Origin: Nocardia elegans NBRC 108235
Lineage (GTDB): Bacteria > Actinomycetota > Actinomycetes > Mycobacteriales > Mycobacteriaceae
Direction: 5' to 3'
NCBI RefSeq assembly: GCF_001612845.1
Contig: NZ_BDBF01000014.1
Location: 1 to 64,000, forward strand
Length of the DNA stretch: 64,000 nt
The translations under genes and the position numbers were made by a program. Positions 39,279 through 49,834 of this stretch are shown here, piece after piece (position 1 is the stretch's first letter; every line of letters starts with the position of its first letter). The notes under the pieces are model-generated. The model was given only the letters and a program-made list of their open reading frames with translations. It was not told the origin of the DNA and ran no database searches.

Positions 39279-42200
39279 TCAGGAAGCTGCCTCGAAGTGA
39301 ATGTCGCCGATCGACGACTGGAACTGGCCGCCGTTGTTGGCCAGCTGGGTGATCCAGATCAGGATGTAGCGGGCCGGCTGGTCGGACTGCACCGGGATCG
39401 TGGTGGTGCCGTCGGCCAGGGTGGCCTGGCCGACGAGCTGGGTCTGATCCAGGGTGGGAACCGCGGTGGGCGAGGTACGCACCTCGACCACCGTGCCCGG
39501 CGACGCGGAATCGATGACGACCTTGCTCACCTTGCTGGGCCCGGGCAGCGTCGCGAGCACCCCGATCCCCTTCTTCAAGGCCGGGAACTGCTGGAAGTAC
39601 TGATCGGTGTGCCAGGTGGTGGTCGGATTGCCGTCCAGCAGGGCCGACACGTTGCCGGGACTGTCCGGGGTCCCTTCCGGTGAGTACACCGATACGCCCG
39701 TCGCCTGCAGCGGAAGTCCGGCGGCCGTGGTCGGCGCGGGTCCCGCCGACTGCGCGGCCGGCGTCGTCGGTGCGACGCTGGCCGTGGTCAGGCCCAGTTT
39801 GCGCTGTTCGTTGAGCGGTTCGTCGGCCGAACCCGGCGCGAAGATACTCAGCAGCCACCAGATGATCACGCCGACGACCAGCGCCGCGAGCACACCCAAA
39901 GCGACCAGGATCCACAGCATGCGCTGCGACCGCTCGCGCTCGGCGGCGAGCAGTTCCGGATCGGCGAGGCTTTCGTCCGGATTCGCGACCGCGCGCTGGC
40001 CCAGACGCAGGACCGGGATGAAGTCGGTCTTCTGGTCCACGACCGAGGCCTGCTCGAGCACGTGTTGCACCGTCGCCGCCGTACGCACGCCCTTGTCGGC
40101 CTCGAGCGAGCGGACTGCCACCGCGGAGATCTCGAACGGCACTTCGGGGCGAATCTGGCGCGGTTCCACCGGAGAGCCGTCGCTTCCGAAATCGGCCAGC
40201 TTCAGCCCGCCGACGGTCGCCGCCGAACCGGTGACACCGCCGGTGCGGATCGGCCAGCGGGCGGTGATCAACGCGTAGAGCATCGCGCCGAGGCCGCGCA
40301 CATCCGATTGGGCGTCGGAATCGGCCAAGGTGCCCGGGAACGCCAGCACCGCATCGCCGGACGCGCTGATGCGTACCCGGTCCGGATGGTCGATCGAGAG
40401 CGATCCGCCGCCGCGATGGGCCAGTTCGGCCGCCGCGGCCAGGGCGCGGATGGCCCGCGCCGCGCCGATCGGCGAGGGCTGGGTCTCGGCCATCTCCCGC
40501 AGCGAACGGCCGGGAGTCCACTCCGCGACCACGATGCCGCCGGAACTGCCGCGCACCACATCGAGCACGCGGGCCAGGCCGGACGAGTTGATCCGGCCCA
40601 GGCGCAGCGTGCGCGAGAGGATGGCCTGCGGGCCGTCGTGGCCGGGATTGTCGGCGGCCTTCTGATCGGCGTCGACGAAGGTGAGCGCGACCTCGCGGTC
40701 CAGTTTCACATCCAAGGCCTGCCAGAACCGCAGTCCGCGCGCGCCGCCGTGGTCGGCGAGCAGCCGATAGCGGCCACCCGCCACGGAGGCGCCCGGAATC
40801 AGTTTGGGACCGCGCGGCACCCGCCGGGCCGGTGGTTCCACCCGCATCGGGGGCATCTCCGGCGAACCGACCGGCAGCATGCCGGTGTCGTAGGCCGGAT
40901 CCCGCGGCGGCACCGCTCCGGGCGGCACTGCTTCCGCGCCGTTGCCGCCCACCGCGTCCACGGCGTTCGGCGCGTCGGGGGCATCCCCGTGCACACCGGC
41001 CTCGGCGTCGGGCGCCGCAGCGGCGTTCGACGCTTCCGTATGGTCGGATGCGGAGTCCCGAGTGCGGTCGGCCGGCGGAACACTCCCGGGTGGGACGTCG
41101 TCGGTGCGCACTGCGCCTGCCGCGTCGGCAGCCTCGGCGGAAGGTTGACCCTCCGCCGCGTCGTCGCTCACCCTCGCTCCTCCTTCGCCCTGATATGTCG
41201 AAGTTTGTTGCGCCGGTGCAGCACCGGCATTTGCGTTTCTCTGCCGAACAGGGTACGGGAACTCGCCCTGACCGGTGCGGTCAACCGCACCAGGACGGAT
41301 TACCGGCAACACCATGGTCTGGGCGTCGGTATACGGGTCGTAGCGGTAGTAGTACGGAGCTGCGAGATCCGGGCGCGGCAGCACCATCGTGTCGTGCATA
41401 TCGGCCGCGGTGTCGTCCAAGCCGAGGTCGGGCGCCGGCGGCGTGAAACCGAGGCGGCGCGACACCGCGACCGTGAGCGCGACGATCTCCGGCACTCCGG
41501 CGAGGCGCATCAGGCCGAATGCGACGCCGAACATGACGATCGCGTCCAGGCCGACCCGCAGGACCGAGGCGAGGCCGCCGTCGAGCCGCGACAGGCCCAG
41601 CACCTGATCCATGATCAGCGTCACCGCCGCGCCGGCCACCGACGCCAGCACGACACGGGTGACGGTGCGGCCGACGTTGGCCATGCGCAGGTCGCCGAGA
41701 CTGCGGTGCAACAGCCAGCCGCCGATCACCGCGCCGGTCACGAAGCCCAGGCCGTTGGCCACGCCCAGGGCGATGACCACGTGATCGTCACTGAAGAACA
41801 CCGGCGTGAGCAGCGACAACACGATCTTGACGCCGGTGATGCCGAGGATGATCCAGGTCGGCGTCCAGGCCTGTTCCCGCGCGTAGAACACCCGCAGGTG
41901 AATCAGCACCAGCGCGTACGGAATCAGCGTGAACGCCGACCAGGAGACCGCCTCGCCCAGACGGCCCGCATCCGAACTACCGAAATGGCCGTATCCGTAC
42001 AGCGCCTGGCCGATCTGCGGACCCGCGATGGTGAGGAAGGTGACCACCGGGACCAGCGAAATCATGGTCAGACGGGTGGCGACGCCGAGGTCGTCGACGA
42101 CCGCCGGATTGTCGTCGGCGGCGGCATTGCGGCTCAGCCGCGGCATGATCGCGGTCAGCAGGGTCACGCCGAGCACGCCGTACGGCAGCTGAAGCAGCAG

Positions 42201-44024
42201 CCAGGCGTTCTGATAGATGGTCGGGCCCGCGACATCGGCGTGCGAGGAGACCCGGGTGGCGATGGTCCAGCCGATCTGGCTGATGAACACGTACAGGATG
42301 ATGGCCGCGCCCATTCCGGCGAACTGCTTGAGCCGGGCGTCCACCCCCCACAGCGGGCGCAGATCGATTCCCAGCCGCCGGATGGCCGGCAGCAGGCTAA
42401 CCATCTGAACGATGACACCGACGGTCACACCGACGCCGAGGACCAGCAGCTTCGGATCGCTCATCCGGACCGGATCGAGGCTGATCTCACCCGGCGTGAC
42501 CGCGTACAGGGTCAGAATCGCCAGCACGACCACGTTGTTCAGCACCGGCGCCCAGGCACCCGGTTTGAACACCTGATGTGTGTTCAGGATCGCCATGAGC
42601 AGGCCCGACATCCCGTAGAAGAGGATGGCCGGCAGCAGCAGAAAGGCGAGCGCCGTGGTCAGCGCGGTATTCACCTTGCCGTCGTGGGACAGGAAGATGT
42701 GGGTGGTCATCACCGGCGCCGCGGCGACGGCGAGGACGGTTCCGATGGCCAGCACCGTGAATGCCGCGGTGACCAAGCGGCGGACGAAGGCGGCGCCGCG
42801 GTCGGCGTCCTCCTTCTCCGCACGGACCAGGGTCGGCACCACGATGGCGGTGAGCACCGCGCCGAGCAGCAGCTCGGAGATCATGGTCGGGATCGTGCTG
42901 GAGACCGTGAACGCACTGGCGATGGCCGGGCCGAGCACGGTGACGAGCAACAGCTGCTTGACGAAGCCGGTGATACGGCTGACCAACGTGGCGACTGCGA
43001 TGGACCCGGAATCGCGGACCAATCGCGAAGTCGACGACTCTTCCGGTTCCTGCTCGATCACGGCCTGCTGGGCGGTACGAGGACCTGCCGAATCACCGCG
43101 CGCGCGTGTCGGCCGTGGCGTGTCGGGGCGCGCCGCAGCTGGACGCTCCGCTGCCGACCGGCGACGCGGCTCGGCCGCCTCGGAGGGCGGGATCTGGCGC
43201 GGCATCGCCCGCTCCGCGCGGGGCGGGCGAGGGACTCGGTCGACCGGACCGCTCGGCGGGCCCGGCGGATAGGACCGCCGGGGATCCGCACGGGGCACAT
43301 CCCGGCGCTGGGTCTCCCGATTCTGAGACTCGCGATACTGAGGGTCGCGGTACTCAGGGGCCCGGTACCGGGATTCCTGGTCGGACGGCTCGACCGGCGG
43401 GCGCGGGCCGCGCTGCGGTGGACGGGGACGTCCCGGCGGCGGGGTGTCCTGCTGCGGGCGAGCACCGCGAGGATCCGTCGGGGGCACTTGACGGAACGGC
43501 TCGCTCGGCGGGGCGTTCGGGGGTAGCGGCGGGCGCGGCGCATTCGGCGGCGTCTGGCGGATGGGCGCGCTCGGCGGGCTCTGCCGGCGCGGCGGATTCT
43601 GCGGGCCCGGATACCGGGACCCGTCGGGCGGGTTCGGCGGTCCCGGACGAGGCGATGCTCCCGGCGGAACCTGGCGCGGGACGGCACCCGGTATCGGGCG
43701 CATGGGTGCGCTGGGCGGCGTTTGCCGACGCGGCGGCGGTGTCGGCCGGGCCCCGTTCGGGCCGGGCATCCGGCCGGCCGGGGGTACCTGTGGAATCGGG
43801 CCGCTGAGCGGCCGCCGCGGATCGGCCGGATCGGGGCGGGCCTCGTTCGGCAAGCGATGCGGCGGCGCGCCGTTGGGCACGACACCGTTGGCGCCCGAGG
43901 GCGGCATCGAGGGATCGGGACTCAGCCGACGCGGTCCACGCTCCCACGGCGCGGCGGGTGCGCGTCGCGGGAACTGCTCGTCGTCGGCCTGATCGGGCAC
44001 GACGGGGCCGTCGTACTCGGTCAC
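39279..44024 (-). CDS. murJ: MurJ/MviN lipid II flippase fused to pseudokinase and C-terminal beta-sandwich domain
   Basis: 1581 residues from the GTG at 44024 (GGAGG 4 nt upstream). About 1-335: Pro/Arg-rich disordered tail. About 340-860: MVF-type core with 14 or so helices (VSRITGFVKQLLLVTVLGPA...). About 860-1080: acidic, Ala/Pro-rich linker. About 1080-1340: kinase-like domain (VAGGRYRLLADHGGARGLRF, KLDREVALTFVDADQK) lacking the catalytic HRD and DFG motifs. About 1365-1392: transmembrane helix. About 1430-1581: extracellular galactose-binding-like sandwich (LLDGNPTTTWHTDQYF...). In M. tuberculosis the pseudokinase is phosphorylated by PknB and bound by FhaA, regulating lipid II export. 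Rv3910 is about 1184 residues, so this one is longer. Confidence 0.93.
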   Translation of the reverse strand: MTEYDGPVVPDQADDEQFPRRAPAAPWERGPRRLSPDPSMPPSGANGVVPNGAPPHRLPNEARPDPADPRRPLSGPIPQVPPAGRMPGPNGARPTPPPRRQTPPSAPMRPIPGAVPRQVPPGASPRPGPPNPPDGSRYPGPQNPPRRQSPPSAPIRQTPPNAPRPPLPPNAPPSEPFRQVPPTDPRGARPQQDTPPPGRPRPPQRGPRPPVEPSDQESRYRAPEYRDPQYRESQNRETQRRDVPRADPRRSYPPGPPSGPVDRVPRPPRAERAMPRQIPPSEAAEPRRRSAAERPAAARPDTPRPTRARGDSAGPRTAQQAVIEQEPEESSTSRLVRDSGSIAVATLVSRITGFVKQLLLVTVLGPAIASAFTVSSTIPTMISELLLGAVLTAIVVPTLVRAEKEDADRGAAFVRRLVTAAFTVLAIGTVLAVAAAPVMTTHIFLSHDGKVNTALTTALAFLLLPAILFYGMSGLLMAILNTHQVFKPGAWAPVLNNVVVLAILTLYAVTPGEISLDPVRMSDPKLLVLGVGVTVGVIVQMVSLLPAIRRLGIDLRPLWGVDARLKQFAGMGAAIILYVFISQIGWTIATRVSSHADVAGPTIYQNAWLLLQLPYGVLGVTLLTAIMPRLSRNAAADDNPAVVDDLGVATRLTMISLVPVVTFLTIAGPQIGQALYGYGHFGSSDAGRLGEAVSWSAFTLIPYALVLIHLRVFYAREQAWTPTWIILGITGVKIVLSLLTPVFFSDDHVVIALGVANGLGFVTGAVIGGWLLHRSLGDLRMANVGRTVTRVVLASVAGAAVTLIMDQVLGLSRLDGGLASVLRVGLDAIVMFGVAFGLMRLAGVPEIVALTVAVSRRLGFTPPAPDLGLDDTAADMHDTMVLPRPDLAAPYYYRYDPYTDAQTMVLPVIRPGAVDRTGQGEFPYPVRQRNANAGAAPAQQTSTYQGEGGARVSDDAAEGQPSAEAADAAGAVRTDDVPPGSVPPADRTRDSASDHTEASNAAAAPDAEAGVHGDAPDAPNAVDAVGGNGAEAVPPGAVPPRDPAYDTGMLPVGSPEMPPMRVEPPARRVPRGPKLIPGASVAGGRYRLLADHGGARGLRFWQALDVKLDREVALTFVDADQKAADNPGHDGPQAILSRTLRLGRINSSGLARVLDVVRGSSGGIVVAEWTPGRSLREMAETQPSPIGAARAIRALAAAAELAHRGGGSLSIDHPDRVRISASGDAVLAFPGTLADSDAQSDVRGLGAMLYALITARWPIRTGGVTGSAATVGGLKLADFGSDGSPVEPRQIRPEVPFEISAVAVRSLEADKGVRTAATVQHVLEQASVVDQKTDFIPVLRLGQRAVANPDESLADPELLAAERERSQRMLWILVALGVLAALVVGVIIWWLLSIFAPGSADEPLNEQRKLGLTTASVAPTTPAAQSAGPAPTTAAGLPLQATGVSVYSPEGTPDSPGNVSALLDGNPTTTWHTDQYFQQFPALKKGIGVLATLPGPSKVSKVVIDSASPGTVVEVRTSPTAVPTLDQTQLVGQATLADGTTTIPVQSDQPARYILIWITQLANNGGQFQSSIGDIHFEAAS

Positions 44025-44066
44025 CGGACCTCCGGTCTGCTCGGCATTCGGGCCGGCCCGTGAACT

Positions 44067-44182
44067 ACCCGGTCGGCACAACGAGCCGCTGCGCGATGGT
44101 CGCTCACTGTGCCGCGTGACCTGCGGGACACCCGCACCCGGTCGGCACAGTAAGCCGCTGCGCGATTGTTGCTCACTGTGCC
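44067..44182. repeat. Two 47-bp tandemly arranged repeats at 69-bp period, each an imperfect hairpin
   Basis: 44067-44113 and 44136-44182 match at 42 of 47 positions. Each contains inverted arms of the type GGCACAGTAAGC / GCTCACTGTGCC (11 of 12 paired in the right copy, 10 of 12 in the left). The right copy includes the stop codon of the DUF6049 gene; the left lies in the gap before murJ. Confidence 0.8.
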
Positions 44183-46734
44183 TCCTCTTCCTGCAGTACT
44201 CGTTTGCGGGCGCGCAGGTATCGGTTCAGCCTGCGTCGTTTTCCGGGGTCCAAACCCTTGTCGGCCGGATCCGGCTGTCCTCGGAAGCGGCGCCACAAGC
44301 GGCGACCGGCGAGCAGGAGCAGCAGTGCACCGGCACATGCGGTAATTATCGCCAACGCTTGACCGTAAGCGTTCGAACGTACCGAAACCGAGGTGGCATT
44401 GCCGAGAGGCACTCCGGCCGGTGTGGTAAGGGATATCGGAATCACCAGGTTACGGCTGTCGCTCACCTTGGTCGGAATCTGGAACGATCGAGTACCCTCC
44501 GCCGGAAGCTGCTGCTCACCGATATCGGTGATATTCGTCTCGGCGGGCACCCCGATCTTGAAGCGGATCCGGATCGCGACCGGCAGGTCGTTGCGCGCGA
44601 CCAGCAGCAACGGGCTCTGCTCCGAGGCCAGCGTGTAGACCCCGCCCGGCGGCAGCACACTCACCGAGGAGAACAAACCGTCCATGGTCCGGGTGGTCTG
44701 TTCGAGTCGTCGTTGCGCGACGGTATCGGCTTGCGAATCGGTGCCGGTGCGATCCGAGAGCGTCAGCACCCGGATCAGATCGTCGCGCAGCGGCGTGAGG
44801 AACGTCCGCGGCGTCGGCTCCTGCTGAGGGATCTCCACCAGGGCGCTCATCAGATCGTCGATCCGATGCTCCTGCTGCCCGACCGGCGCGACGAATTGGT
44901 CCGGCACCGCCTGCGCCACCGCATCACCGGAGTAGTCCAGGTCGTACGGGCGCGGATCGACCGGCTGGGCCAGCAGATCGGCGAACGAACGCGGCGTGGC
45001 CAAACCGCTGCGGAACATCAGCTCCAGATGCGAGAGCAACGCTCCGGCCTCGTCGCGGTCGGCGCCCCACTGTTGCGGCGGCATCAGCAGGGTCGCCCGG
45101 GGGCGGGTCTCGGTCGTATTCAGCACCGGCCAGGTCAGCGCGCCCAGTGCGTCCTGCAGTCGAGCGGTGCGGGAGTCGTTGGTAACCGCGTAACGGACCC
45201 GGTCGGGAGTGAACGCCGGAGTCGGCGGATTCGATCCGACCGCGGCCAGCGCGGTCGCCGACCACATGTCGAAGGTGGCGACCTTCAGCCCGGAATCGGG
45301 CGCCGGCGGCGTGAGTTCGGGCTTCGCCGGCGCGGCGGCCGGCAGGCGAACCATCTCCGGCACCACCGGTGCGATATCCGCGGCGACGGAGGCGGTACTG
45401 CGCACCGTCGCCTCGCCGCGCCCGGAACCCGTTGCGGCGCTGACGGAACCGCCCTCGGCCACGGCGTTACCGGAGAGGACGGCGGTGGTGAAACCGCGCT
45501 CGGTCAGCATGGCCGCGGCATCGGCTCCGATGGCTCCGGAGGCGGGCAGGCTCACCCCGCGCACGGATTTGACCGACAGCAGCGAATCGACGATATCCGC
45601 GGGTGCGGTGATCGCGCGGGCGACCAGATCGGCATCGTGTACGCCGGCCAACGCGGTCGGGTCGACCTGCGCGAACGGCAGCGCCACCGTGCACATCGTC
45701 GGCGCCAGCGCACGCAGCCGGTCGAGCCAGGTCCGCGCGGCCTGCGGTCCGGTTCCGTCGCGCGTCGGCCCGTCCGGATCCGACGGCGAGGCCAGCACCC
45801 GGTATCCCTCGGTCATCCTCGACACGGTGAGCAGCAGATCCGGGTCCACGGCCAGGCACAGCGATCCGGCCAGCCCGGCGCCCGAGCGGCCGGAATCGTG
45901 CGACGGGTCGGGCCGCAGGGCCGACTCCAGCGCCGAGAGCAGTTGATCCAAGCGGCCACCCGCGGCGAGTTCGCCGGCCAGTTCGTCGTCGGTGAGCAGC
46001 GCCCTGCCGTCCACCGACCCGGGAATGCCCGCGACCATGCGGGGCCGGTCGGCCAGGGGCCACAGCATGGTGGTGGCCACCGGCGGCTGCGGCGCGGCCG
46101 GAACCGGCTGTGCGCCCTCCGCGGCGGCATCGGAGCCGTTCGGCAGGGCCGGCAGGCCGAGCACCGGCAGCAGGAACCGCGCATCGTCGAGATGTGCCTG
46201 ATTGCCGTAGGCCGGTTCGCCGTTCACATTCAGCAGCAGCGGATACACGCCCGGTTCGGTGATCCCGAGCGAGTCGGTGACCGGCGGATTGGCGGCCGCG
46301 TTGAACATGCCCTCGCGCACCCCGATCCGCAGCGTGAACTGTTTGCGCTGCCCGGGCCCCAACTGGTCGGCGACGTCCTGGAACTGCGCGCTGACCGGAA
46401 AATTCGATTGATCCTGACGCAGCGTGGATCGCAATTCGCTGGGTTCGGCGATGGCCGTCCCGCGCTGCACCCGCACGCTGACGTCGTCCACCACGCGATC
46501 GCCGATGTTGGTCACCGTGCCGGTCAGCGCGAGGACGGAATCGCTGGTGGTGGTGATCGTGCTCGGCGACACCGAATCGAGCGTGAGCTTGAGGAATTTC
46601 GGCGCGGCGGTCGAACCTCCCGACCCGGAGGGCTGCGCATGGCTCGACCCGGCCGACGGCACGCTCAATACGGCGAGCGCCAGCGAGACGAGCAGTAGCA
46701 CCCAGCGGTGCCGACTGCGACTCGCACGCGTCAT
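44173..46734 (-). CDS. DUF6049 secreted/membrane-anchored protein (Rv3909-like)
   Basis: 853 residues. N-terminal signal peptide [20 protein letters not shown] followed by SSHAQP; one C-terminal transmembrane helix ([20 protein letters not shown]) and a basic cytoplasmic tail. In between is an extracytoplasmic domain; N-terminal beta-type segments ([20 protein letters not shown]) and a middle rich in alternating strands and helices. Matches M. tuberculosis Rv3909 in length, topology and position between mutT4 and murJ. Function unknown; the linkage to murJ suggests envelope biogenesis (inference). ATG 46734 overlaps the mutT4 stop by 4 bp. Confidence 0.85.
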   Translation of the reverse strand: MTRASRSRHRWVLLLVSLALAVLSVPSAGSSHAQPSGSGGSTAAPKFLKLTLDSVSPSTITTTSDSVLALTGTVTNIGDRVVDDVSVRVQRGTAIAEPSELRSTLRQDQSNFPVSAQFQDVADQLGPGQRKQFTLRIGVREGMFNAAANPPVTDSLGITEPGVYPLLLNVNGEPAYGNQAHLDDARFLLPVLGLPALPNGSDAAAEGAQPVPAAPQPPVATTMLWPLADRPRMVAGIPGSVDGRALLTDDELAGELAAGGRLDQLLSALESALRPDPSHDSGRSGAGLAGSLCLAVDPDLLLTVSRMTEGYRVLASPSDPDGPTRDGTGPQAARTWLDRLRALAPTMCTVALPFAQVDPTALAGVHDADLVARAITAPADIVDSLLSVKSVRGVSLPASGAIGADAAAMLTERGFTTAVLSGNAVAEGGSVSAATGSGRGEATVRSTASVAADIAPVVPEMVRLPAAAPAKPELTPPAPDSGLKVATFDMWSATALAAVGSNPPTPAFTPDRVRYAVTNDSRTARLQDALGALTWPVLNTTETRPRATLLMPPQQWGADRDEAGALLSHLELMFRSGLATPRSFADLLAQPVDPRPYDLDYSGDAVAQAVPDQFVAPVGQQEHRIDDLMSALVEIPQQEPTPRTFLTPLRDDLIRVLTLSDRTGTDSQADTVAQRRLEQTTRTMDGLFSSVSVLPPGGVYTLASEQSPLLLVARNDLPVAIRIRFKIGVPAETNITDIGEQQLPAEGTRSFQIPTKVSDSRNLVIPISLTTPAGVPLGNATSVSVRSNAYGQALAIITACAGALLLLLAGRRLWRRFRGQPDPADKGLDPGKRRRLNRYLRARKRVLQEEEAQ

Positions 46735-47267
46735 TGTCTGCCGCTCTCCATCCGATCTATCAGCCGATTCGCGACCTCGGCCAGACGCCGCTCGTCGGCG
46801 TAGGCGAGCCGGGAATCGAGTTCGCTCAACGGCACCCAGGCCACCTTGGTGACCTCGACGTCGGCATCGGAGAGCTCACCCCCCAACGACCGCATCAAGT
46901 AATGGTGCACGGTCTTGTGTACCCGACGGCCTTCGGTGACGAACCAGTAGTCGATGCTTCCCAGTTCCGCGACCACCCGGCCGTTGATGCCGGTCTCCTC
47001 GGCGACCTCCCGGACGGCGGTCTGTTCGGCCGTCTCCCCCTCCTCGATATGGCCCTTCGGCAGCGACCACAGCAGCCGGCCGCGGCGGTCGGTGCGTCCG
47101 ATGAGCGCGGCGCAGCGCTGTTCGGCGGGCCCGTCGAGTCCGTCGACGACCAATCCGCCCGCGGAGGTTTCCCGGACGGTGCGCATGCGAGGTTTCGCCG
47201 CATTACCGGCCGAACCGCGGCGCCGGGGCTGGCGGCGTCGACTGTTCGCGCGATCGGCCGGAGACAC
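46731..47267 (-). CDS. mutT4: NUDIX hydrolase, MutT4-like
   Basis: 178 residues, GTG start. Nudix box [20 protein letters not shown] then TGI (GX5EX7REUXEEXGU) at about 73-95, preceded by LLWSLPKGH. The basic N-tail ([18 protein letters not shown]) is like mycobacterial MutT4 (Rv3908). Hydrolyses nucleoside diphosphate-linked compounds; the precise substrate is uncertain, antimutator activity having been attributed to some MutT paralogues. First gene of the mutT4-DUF6049-murJ-sigM row and divergent from pcnA. Confidence 0.9.
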   Translation of the reverse strand: MSPADRANSRRRQPRRRGSAGNAAKPRMRTVRETSAGGLVVDGLDGPAEQRCAALIGRTDRRGRLLWSLPKGHIEEGETAEQTAVREVAEETGINGRVVAELGSIDYWFVTEGRRVHKTVHHYLMRSLGGELSDADVEVTKVAWVPLSELDSRLAYADERRLAEVANRLIDRMESGRQ

Positions 47268-47462
47268 CGGGTCAGTCTAGCCGCGCCGGATCGATGCACT
47301 GAACGTGTTCGATGCCGAGTGTCATGCCGCACCGCGGTGGTGTCGTCCGGCCGGTCCGGGCGGGTACCGGCGGGTGCGTACCAACTAAGCTGCGTTTCCG
47401 TGGTTTCGCCGAAGTCCGTTGACGCAGAAGTGGAGGACGGCACACAAGTGAAAGGAAGGGCC

Positions 47463-48911
<1,449 letters not shown>

Positions 48912-48938
48912 CGTCCGGAATCGGCGGACCGAAACGCC

Positions 48939-49754
48939 TCAGAACACGATCAGCGTCGTGCCGGCGACGATCGCCGCCCGCATCTGCCCGAGGTCGAACG
49001 AGCCGGTGATCTGCGGCAGTTCGAGACGGAAATGCACCCGGTCGCCCTGCCGGTCGGCCCGCACGATGCGTACGTCGTTGGGCAGGTCCGAGAGGGTGAC
49101 GGGCGCCACCGTCACCCAGCGCCGCGGCACCCGGACGCCCGACCAGGCGGCCTGATGGACCGCGATCGTGACGAGGTTGTCACTGATCGCGGCGTCGACC
49201 AGCGCCTGGAACTTCCGGGTGCGATGACGCGCGCTGATCAGTCCGCTCGGATGCACCTCGAACCGCCAGTCCAGCCGCTTCTCGTTGAGCCACTCGACCA
49301 GGGCCGCGGTGGTCACGGTGCCGGTGACGTCGAGTCCCGCGGTGCGCACCTTCGTCGGGACGCCCGGGATCAGCCGCACCCCGTGCGCGATCACCGTCAT
49401 CTCCTCGATCGGATGCCCGTTCCAGCGCAGCTCGGTCAGCACCGTTTTGGTCTGGAAGTGGGCGCCGCGGCGGCGCACCTTGAGGGTTTGCAGGATCGCG
49501 GTCAGATCGTGTCCGAGCAGGGTCGCGGTGACCTCCCGGCCGCCGAAGCGACTCAGAATCCCCTCGCTGAGCAGCGTCATCAGCACATCCGGCATGAGCG
49601 CGGTGACCGTTCCCGCGCCGAGATCCGCCACCGGGTCGAGCCACGCGGTGGTGAAAGCCGTCCACTGATCCAGCAACTCCGGGTCGAACAGCCGCCGGCC
49701 GAGGTCCACTGCGCGCAACGGCGACCAGGATTTGGGATCGAAATAGGTGGCCAT
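48939..49754 (-). CDS. Conserved hypothetical protein, possibly DUF2993/LmeA-like
   Basis: 271 residues, no signal peptide. Helical N-terminus (MATYFDPKSWSPLRAVDLGR...) then alternating amphipathic strands such as GVRLIPGVPTKVRTAGLDVT and VRADRQGDRVHFRLELPQIT, consistent with an elongated lipid-binding beta structure of the DUF2993 (LmeA) kind. The resemblance is weak and from pattern only. Alternatives: another steroid- or lipid-binding family. It is transcribed alone, convergent with pcnA. Confidence 0.6.
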   Translation of the reverse strand: MATYFDPKSWSPLRAVDLGRRLFDPELLDQWTAFTTAWLDPVADLGAGTVTALMPDVLMTLLSEGILSRFGGREVTATLLGHDLTAILQTLKVRRRGAHFQTKTVLTELRWNGHPIEEMTVIAHGVRLIPGVPTKVRTAGLDVTGTVTTAALVEWLNEKRLDWRFEVHPSGLISARHRTRKFQALVDAAISDNLVTIAVHQAAWSGVRVPRRWVTVAPVTLSDLPNDVRIVRADRQGDRVHFRLELPQITGSFDLGQMRAAIVAGTTLIVF

Positions 49755-49834
49755 GATTGATTCGAGAGTACTGGCCGCCGGTGAATACGCCAGGGGATGT
49801 GGGTGACATTTCCCGATCGGGCGGCGGCGCGGAC

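Noticed and set aside
40062..43526. A 1,154-codon open frame antisense to murJ
   Set aside because: Arg/Gly/His-rich low-complexity translation typical of antisense frames in high-GC DNA; murJ is unmistakable.
44116..46698. An 860-codon open frame antisense to the DUF6049 gene
   Set aside because: Same reason; the minus-strand gene has signal peptide, membrane anchor and conserved synteny.
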